64,000 bases of DNA from Sinorhizobium terangae. GTDB taxonomy: Bacteria > Pseudomonadota > Alphaproteobacteria > Rhizobiales > Rhizobiaceae. Of the stretch, positions 59,590 through 64,000 are shown piece by piece. The stretch spans positions 1,922,001-1,986,000 of the forward strand of contig NZ_CP121659.1 in the NCBI RefSeq assembly GCF_029714365.1, read 5' to 3'. Each line of letters begins with the position of its first letter. The first letter of the stretch is position 1. The position numbers were made by a program, and so were the translations under genes. A model generated the notes under the pieces. The model was not told the DNA's origin, made no database searches, and was given only the letters and a program-made list of their open reading frames with translations.

Positions 59590-60696
59590 ATGTCCAAAAA
59601 CCCCACAAAGCCGTCGCCGGCAGCCATCGAGCCGCGCAAGGGAACTCCAAGTCCGAGACTCGCGGAGACCGAATTTCGCCGCCGCTTCCTCAGCCGGTTT
59701 CAGGATCCGGCATTCGATAGCCTTCGATCCGAACTGGACAAGATCGCTTCGGCGGCATGGGACGCCTATGAGCATCAGCGAAAATCGCCGCGCACCCGCA
59801 AGGCTGGTGCTGCGTTCAGCGATGCGGAATACGAGCTGTCCGTGGATTGGCTTGCGGCGCGCGATGCGGTTCATGCCGCGCAAGAGCGTTATATGGACGC
59901 CGATGGTCCGGCGCGCATCCTGTTGATTTCCGGGTCGTCCCGTAGCGAACACACCTGTCCCGGCGAAATGTCGAAATCCTACCGACTGATGAAGATCGCG
60001 CAGGAGACGATGGACCAGGCGGCTGGGGTGAAGACGACCGTGCTGGAGTTGCATCGTCTCGCTTCGGAATACGGACGAACGATCCACCCCTGCAAGGCAT
60101 GCTTCTCCACTTCTCCCGCGCTCTGTCACTGGCCGTGCTCCTGCTATCCGAACTATTCGCTCGGGCAGGTCGACGACTGGATGAACGAGATCTATCCGAT
60201 GTGGGTCGAGGCACACGGCATCCTGATCGTGACGCCGGTGAACTGGTATCACGTCTCCTCGCCGGTAAAACTGATGATGGACCGGTTGGTTTGCGCCGAC
60301 GGCGGCAACCCCGATCCGACCCTGACGAAGGGCAAGGATGCGAAGCTCGCCAAGGCGATCGAGCTCGAAGGCTGGAACTATCCTCGACATCTGGCCGGGC
60401 GACTTTTTTCCGTAATCGTGCATGGCGACGTGGAGGGTGTCGAGAACGTTCGGCGCAGCCTGTCGGATTGGCTTTGCTACATGCACCTCGAACCGGCCGG
60501 CCCTTTGGCGGAACTGGATCGCTACATCGGCTACTGGAAACCCTACGCATCGAGCCACGAGGAGCTCGATGCCGACGAGGCTGTGCAGGAAGAGGTCCGC
60601 AACGCCGCCCGGACATTGGTCGAAGCGGTCGCGGCCAAGCGGTCGGGAAAGCTGGCTTCGGCCGGAGGAGAGCTTTCGCAACCTCGACAGAAATAA
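59590..60696 (+). CDS. Flavodoxin-fold NAD(P)H-dependent oxidoreductase
   Basis: A 368-residue protein. After a 110-residue N-terminal region (AETEFRRRFLSRFQDPAFDSLRSELDKIASAAWDAYEHQRKSPRTRKAG), the NADPH-dependent FMN reductase fold starts at ARILLISGSSRSEHTCPGE and continues with AHGILIVTPVNWYHVSSPVKLMMDRL. A cysteine cluster, HPCKACFSTSPALCHWPCSCYPN, suggests an iron-sulfur or redox site as in ISF-type flavoproteins. The ATG at 59590 fits the beginning of the conserved part. Confidence 0.85.
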   Translation: MSKNPTKPSPAAIEPRKGTPSPRLAETEFRRRFLSRFQDPAFDSLRSELDKIASAAWDAYEHQRKSPRTRKAGAAFSDAEYELSVDWLAARDAVHAAQERYMDADGPARILLISGSSRSEHTCPGEMSKSYRLMKIAQETMDQAAGVKTTVLELHRLASEYGRTIHPCKACFSTSPALCHWPCSCYPNYSLGQVDDWMNEIYPMWVEAHGILIVTPVNWYHVSSPVKLMMDRLVCADGGNPDPTLTKGKDAKLAKAIELEGWNYPRHLAGRLFSVIVHGDVEGVENVRRSLSDWLCYMHLEPAGPLAELDRYIGYWKPYASSHEELDADEAVQEEVRNAARTLVEAVAAKRSGKLASAGGELSQPRQK

Positions 60697-60765
60697 GCGG
60701 AGCGGGTTCGCGTCCATTTGGTCGGAGCCTCGGTGCAGGCGACATCACGCTCCAGCCACGACGCC

Positions 60766-60873
60766 CTACTGCATGTCGCCTTTGATCGTAACCGATTAAA
60801 GGACAAGAACATGCAGCAATTCAAAGTGCTACAGCGCCCTTTGCGCGTCTAAAAAGACGCGCGGCGCTGTAGC
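60766..60873 (-). repeat. RIME1-like repeat copy 18
   Basis: Inverted copy: ctactgcatgtcgcctttgatcg...gaacatgcagcaattcaaagtgc...agacgcgcggcgctgtagc. Confidence 0.8.
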
Positions 60874-60944
60874 GCTGTGAACTCGCTTTTCAGGAGAACG
60901 CGAAGCCTTGTCATCAAGCGGGCAGGAGGCCCCTTGCCGTGCCG

Positions 60945-61928
60945 TCAGTCCGTGAACTCGACGACGACCCCCGGCTTGACCATCCCCGCCAGTTCCTCGG
61001 CGTCCCAGTTTGCCAGCCGCACGCATCCGTGTGAGCCCACCTTGTCGACGAGCGAGGGTTCCGGCGTGCCGTGAATCCCATAGGTTGGCTTGGTCAGATC
61101 GATCCAGACGCTGCCCACCGGGCCGTTGGGACCGCCGGGCAGTGTCAGGCGCTTGGTGTTATCGCCCTGCTTGAAGTTGATTTTCGGGTTGTAGACGTAG
61201 ACGGGCTGTCGAGCGACCCCTTTCACCTTGTGCGTTCCGGAAGGCGAAGGTGTCTCTTCGCTGCCGATCGTGGCAGGATAGGCGGCAATCAGCGAGCCGT
61301 CGTCCGCGAACGCCGCGACCTGGCCCGCTCGCCTGCGCGCCTCGATCCGCTTGACCTTGCCCTTGCCCGACTTCGAGGCGCCGGGCATTGCAACCGACAC
61401 CCTGTCCCCGACGGCGAACGCCGAGCCCGGATTGAGCGCCTTCAAGAGGTCGATGTCCATGTGGAATCGCTCCGACAGCCTCTCCGCCACGCTCGTATAT
61501 CCGAGGTGCTTCATCTCGGCCTGCTTGGCGTAGTCTGCGGGAATGCGCTCGACGAGTTCCTCGGCATCCTCCTTGGTAACGACGTAGGGCTCGATGACCG
61601 GCTTTTCGTCGGGAAGCCGGCCAATAACTTCGGGGTCCGGCTTTCCATCCACGGGAAGGCGTTGCATGGCTTCGAACCCGGCGATCGCCTTAGTGACATT
61701 CTCGCCATAGTAGCCGTCGATCACTCCGGGAGACGAACCCGCGCGGTCCAAAAGAACCTGGAGATGGACGATGGCCGGATCCGGTCGCGGCGAGGCCTTG
61801 GACGGTCGTTCGGGCGGGATCGAGGCGAGCGCAGCCTTGTTGATGGCTTCCGGCTTAAGCTCCCCGGCATCGACGGAGCCGCAGAGGCCCAATGTCAGCG
61901 ATGCTGCTAGAAAAGCTATGTTCTTCAT
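60945..61928 (-). CDS. L,D-transpeptidase with peptidoglycan-binding domain
   Basis: A 327-residue periplasmic enzyme with a signal peptide (MKNIAFLAASLTLGLCGSVDA). A PG_binding_1-like helical domain lies at about residues 50-105 (VHLQVLLDRAGSSPGVIDGYYGENVTKAIAGFEAMQRLPVDGKPD), followed by a LysM-like part and the YkuD domain ending YGIHGTPEPSLVDKVGSHGCVRLANWD with catalytic His and Cys. It cross-links peptidoglycan. It is a different subtype from the transpeptidase at 34393. Confidence 0.9.
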   Translation of the reverse strand: MKNIAFLAASLTLGLCGSVDAGELKPEAINKAALASIPPERPSKASPRPDPAIVHLQVLLDRAGSSPGVIDGYYGENVTKAIAGFEAMQRLPVDGKPDPEVIGRLPDEKPVIEPYVVTKEDAEELVERIPADYAKQAEMKHLGYTSVAERLSERFHMDIDLLKALNPGSAFAVGDRVSVAMPGASKSGKGKVKRIEARRRAGQVAAFADDGSLIAAYPATIGSEETPSPSGTHKVKGVARQPVYVYNPKINFKQGDNTKRLTLPGGPNGPVGSVWIDLTKPTYGIHGTPEPSLVDKVGSHGCVRLANWDAEELAGMVKPGVVVEFTD

Positions 61929-62234
61929 GAAGACCACAAATCCGCAGCGGCCGAACTTGTTCCGCCAGATGGTTGCAGTCCTGGAAGCGGGAACGTCGGG
62001 CGGCCCTACCGCATACTCGGCCGCCGGGAGTTCGCGCGTCGTAGCAGCTCCTCACCGTCCCGGCTGCACTCCCCTCTGCCCGGCCGGGCAGAGGGGAGTA
62101 TCGACACTCGCGTCCCCGATTTCGCCATTGCAAGCTGATCGGATCACGCTCTAAACAGACGTGAGCTCCGCCGGGCAGCTTTCCCGATCAGAGGCGATCG
62201 GTCGACGCTGTAGACGGACCCGAAGCAAGGACGA
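61929..62234. other. Intergenic region between transpeptidase and cyclase
   Basis: Includes a perfect 32-bp palindrome at 62068-62099; no gene. Confidence 0.5.
62068..62099. repeat. Perfect 32-bp palindrome
   Basis: ACTCCCCTCTGCCCGG and its exact complement meet without a loop. A hairpin or terminator for the convergent/adjacent genes; no T-run. Confidence 0.7.
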
Positions 62235-63245
62235 ATGGACATGTCCGAAACCCGCCGCAAGCTGACGACGATCTTCTCGGCCGACGTCCAGGATTATTCG
62301 CGCCTGATGGGGGCGGACGAGGAAGGCACGCTCGCGACCCTGAAGCGCTACCGCGATGCCATGGCGCGGCTGATCGAGGTGCATGGCGGCCGGGTCGTCA
62401 ACACCTGGGGCGACGGGCTAATCGCCGAATTCCCGAGCGTGGTCGAGGCGGTGCGCGCCGCGGTCGATGTGCAGAACGAGCTCGCCGGTCTTAACGCCGA
62501 TCGGCCGAGCGAGACGCAGATGCGCTTTCGCATCGGCATCAATCTCGGCGACGTGATCGCCGAGGGCGACGACCTCTACGGCGACGGCGTCAATATCGCC
62601 GCCCGCCTGCAGGCCACGGCATCCGCCGGCGGCATCGTCATCTCCAACACCGTCTACGACCAGGTGCGCAACAAGGTCGCTGTCAGCTTCGACTTCCTCG
62701 GCCAGCTCGAGGTGAAGAACATCGAGGGCGGCGTCGCGAGCTACGCGGTCAGGATCGGCAACCGGGAGGATGGTGGACGGGACGGGCAACCCACTTCCGA
62801 CGCAGCACGGTCACGGGCGCCCACCGGGACAAGCACAGCGTCTCAAGGCTCGGGACCAGCGGCACCCGCCGGCACCTGGGGCCGACGATCCGGTGCCGGA
62901 GCCGCCCGGCCGCAAGCGCCTTCCGAGACCTCTCCCGCAGCGCCCCGCGCCCGCAAGTTCGCGGTCTTCGCCATTCTCGCCGCCGCGGTCGTCGCGATAA
63001 ACCTCCTCACCTGGGACGGCGTGCTCTGGGCCGTCTGGCCGTTGCTCGGCTTTGCGATCGTCTACGCCCTGCTCTGGCTGCGCCGGAGAACGGATATCGA
63101 CCGCGTCTTCGGCCTGCTTGCTCTCGCCGCCCTCATCGTCATCGCCGTCAACCTCCTCACCTTCGACGGAACTTTCTGGGCCGTCTGGCCGCTCCTCGGC
63201 CTATCGATCGCCGCCGCGCTCCGCTGGGTCCTGCGCCGGGGCTGA
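62235..63245 (+). CDS. Class III adenylate/guanylate cyclase with membrane tail
   Basis: A 336-residue cyclase. The catalytic domain (about residues 8-175) has FSADVQDYSRLMGADEEGT and NTWGDGLIAEF (metal-binding Asp positions), FRIGINLGDVIAEGDDLYGDGVNIAARLQ. A low-complexity linker (residues 175-235) leads to a hydrophobic tail in which INLLTWDGVLWAVWPLLGF is repeated as VNLLTFDGTFWAVWPLLGL. Sinorhizobium carries many such cyclases; here the membrane part is C-terminal. The start at 62235 has AAGGACG upstream; 62241 is an alternative. Confidence 0.9.
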   Translation: MDMSETRRKLTTIFSADVQDYSRLMGADEEGTLATLKRYRDAMARLIEVHGGRVVNTWGDGLIAEFPSVVEAVRAAVDVQNELAGLNADRPSETQMRFRIGINLGDVIAEGDDLYGDGVNIAARLQATASAGGIVISNTVYDQVRNKVAVSFDFLGQLEVKNIEGGVASYAVRIGNREDGGRDGQPTSDAARSRAPTGTSTASQGSGPAAPAGTWGRRSGAGAARPQAPSETSPAAPRARKFAVFAILAAAVVAINLLTWDGVLWAVWPLLGFAIVYALLWLRRRTDIDRVFGLLALAALIVIAVNLLTFDGTFWAVWPLLGLSIAAALRWVLRRG

Positions 63246-63366
63246 GCTGCGGTCCAATCGGAGACCGGGCAGCCGAGACGATTTTGGTTCTCGTGTCGAG
63301 ACCGGGCGAACTGTTGAGAGGGCGGACGGGCGCAGTAGTCCTTGGAGTTTTTTCGAAGGTACCAAG

Positions 63367-63470
63367 AAAAAGCCCCGGTAGGGGAACCCGGGGCTCCGAG
63401 GTCTTTCGCCCATTGGGAGGGGCCAGGCGTGGGCGAAATGCGGGAGGAAAATTTCCCGTCTGATTTGAGT
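63367..63470 (-). ncRNA. Candidate trans-acting sRNA with CCTCCC motifs (AbcR/MmgR-like)
   Basis: Minus-strand RNA: an AAATTTTCCTCCCGCA 5' region (plus gggagg at 63442), a hairpin TTTCGCCCA/TGGGCGAAA whose loop shows CCTCCC (63404-63438), then a Rho-independent terminator AGCCCCGG/CCGGGGCT (63371-63395) and TTTTTC. Two exposed anti-Shine-Dalgarno stretches plus a terminator are typical of Hfq-dependent rhizobial sRNAs such as AbcR; which family it is cannot be settled here. Confidence 0.7.
63371..63395 (-). terminator. Rho-independent terminator of the CUCCC-motif sRNA
   Basis: AGCCCCGG/CCGGGGCT 8-bp stem, 9-base loop, followed by TTTTTC on the minus strand. Confidence 0.8.
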
Positions 63471-63688
63471 TTGCCACCGGAGCACCGCATCTCAAAGTAG
63501 CGAAAATTAGCCACGCCTTGCGGAGGCATTCTTCGACGCGCCCGGGAGATCCCAACCGCCTGGGCTATAGCTACTCCTATGCCTGTCAAAAGGTGTCCAG
63601 TAGCGCCGCGGCCGCGGCGCGGAGGACCTTCACGTTCGATCGCCCTCGCCTGTCACAAGCACGGGAATGACGATCACCGCAAGGGAAC

Positions 63689-64000
63689 TCAGCTGGCAGC
63701 GGAGGTCCGCTCAAGAGCGCTCCAATCGAACGCGCGCGCCCAGTCGGCAAAGCTGTGCCAGTGAACCTCCGGAAACTCCCGGCGCAATGCCGCGACATCG
63801 GCGTCGTAGCCGACGCGGTCGAACCATTCGAACATACGCGCCGCATCCTCGTTTTGCTGGCGAGCCACATCGATCGGGATTTCTTGGTAGTTGATGGTGC
63901 GACCAATCGCTTGCGAGAGGATTTTCGCCTGTTCCTCGCCGGACAGTTCGTCCCCGGCAACATCAAAGCGCGTGCCGAACACATGCTCGCGCCGCTCGAC
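63689..64000 (-). CDS. NmrA/NAD(P)-binding family protein, partial
   Basis: The gene runs off the right edge of the window; only the C-terminal 103 residues are visible (FGTRFDVAGDELSGEEQAKILSQAIGRTINYQEIPIDV...). The pattern GDELSGEEQAKILSQAIGRTINY is typical of NmrA-like NAD(P)-binding sensor/redox proteins. The ends of the start codon and Rossmann motif are outside the window. Confidence 0.75.
   Translation of the reverse strand, partial: VERREHVFGTRFDVAGDELSGEEQAKILSQAIGRTINYQEIPIDVARQQNEDAARMFEWFDRVGYDADVAALRREFPEVHWHSFADWARAFDWSALERTSAAS

Larger units (their letters stand above)
63246..63688. other. Intergenic region containing a CUCCC-motif sRNA
   Basis: No protein gene is supported; the sRNA occupies about 63367-63470 on the minus strand. 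Confidence 0.6.

Noticed and set aside
778..60873. Possible CRISPR array from regularly recurring repeats
   Set aside because: The repeats are dispersed RIME copies several kb apart in both orientations, not spaced by short unique spacers.

Overview
The window looks like accessory DNA from a fast-growing rhizobium, most likely Sinorhizobium/Ensifer or a close Rhizobiaceae relative. Reasons: about 19 full or partial copies of a RIME1-like two-palindrome intergenic repeat; an alpha-r14 (NfeR1-type) small RNA with three CCTCCTCCC loops; BA14K-family, DUF982, DUF1236, DUF2277 and DUF6494 proteins; and an arsenic operon containing the aquaglyceroporin AqpS. No rRNA, tRNA, CRISPR array or replication origin was found.

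Layout. 0-5 kb: AAC(6')-like acetyltransferase, a broken Tat-signal gene, a secreted propeller-like protein, DUF2277, pterin carbinolamine dehydratase, an SAM-cleaving enzyme, the NfeR1-type sRNA and a group III truncated haemoglobin. 5-12 kb: an IS91-type unit (tyrosine recombinase plus HUH transposase), a TetR/alpha-hydroxy-acid oxidase divergon and a complete IS1182-type element with a likely 6-bp target duplication. 11.8-14.1 kb: three small exported proteins, two of them BA14K. 14.3-18.2 kb: a phage-like regulatory patch with a protein carrying a DnaA domain IV-like C-terminus, a LexA/CI-type (S24) repressor and two small unknown genes, with GTTG/CAAC palindromes at two promoters. 18.2-26 kb: a FixK-boxed flavin-binding protein, a GreA paralogue, a class C beta-lactamase homologue, a frameshifted alpha/beta hydrolase, an isochorismatase, a LysR regulator, an OsmC remnant and an acyltransferase.

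26.2-34.3 kb: a putative metal-handling cluster with two HMA_2-like proteins, DUF445, a large P2-type ATPase with its own HMA_2-like N-terminus and a broken DUF5132 gene. Nearby are a candidate sRNA and the first of three copies of an unexplained composite motif (GGACTTwrGTC, then AAAGGTC 25-27 bp further on). 34.3-42 kb: a co-directional envelope/metal block: L,D-transpeptidase, OmpA-like lipoprotein, ChrB-like protein, ChrA, MFS, ArsR, ArsC (phosphatase type), AqpS, ArsC (glutaredoxin type), ArsH.

42-53 kb: DUF899, small rhizobial proteins, MscS, an ArsR-SRPBCC-GST operon, a cupin, an alcohol dehydrogenase remnant, an AraC regulator and a NIPSNAP/TetR divergon with a long palindrome between. 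53-57 kb: a nucleotide kinase-like protein, then a second arsenic-type unit (ArsR-MFS divergent from DUF6428) and a C45 acyltransferase-like protein. 57-64 kb: a VCBS-like surface protein, a flavodoxin-fold reductase, a second L,D-transpeptidase, an adenylate cyclase with a duplicated membrane tail, a second CUCCC-motif sRNA and an NmrA-like gene cut by the window end.

Overall the region is a mosaic of arsenic, chromate, metal, envelope and redox functions, broken up by insertion sequences, repeats and decayed genes. All calls come from reading the sequence; no database search was run.
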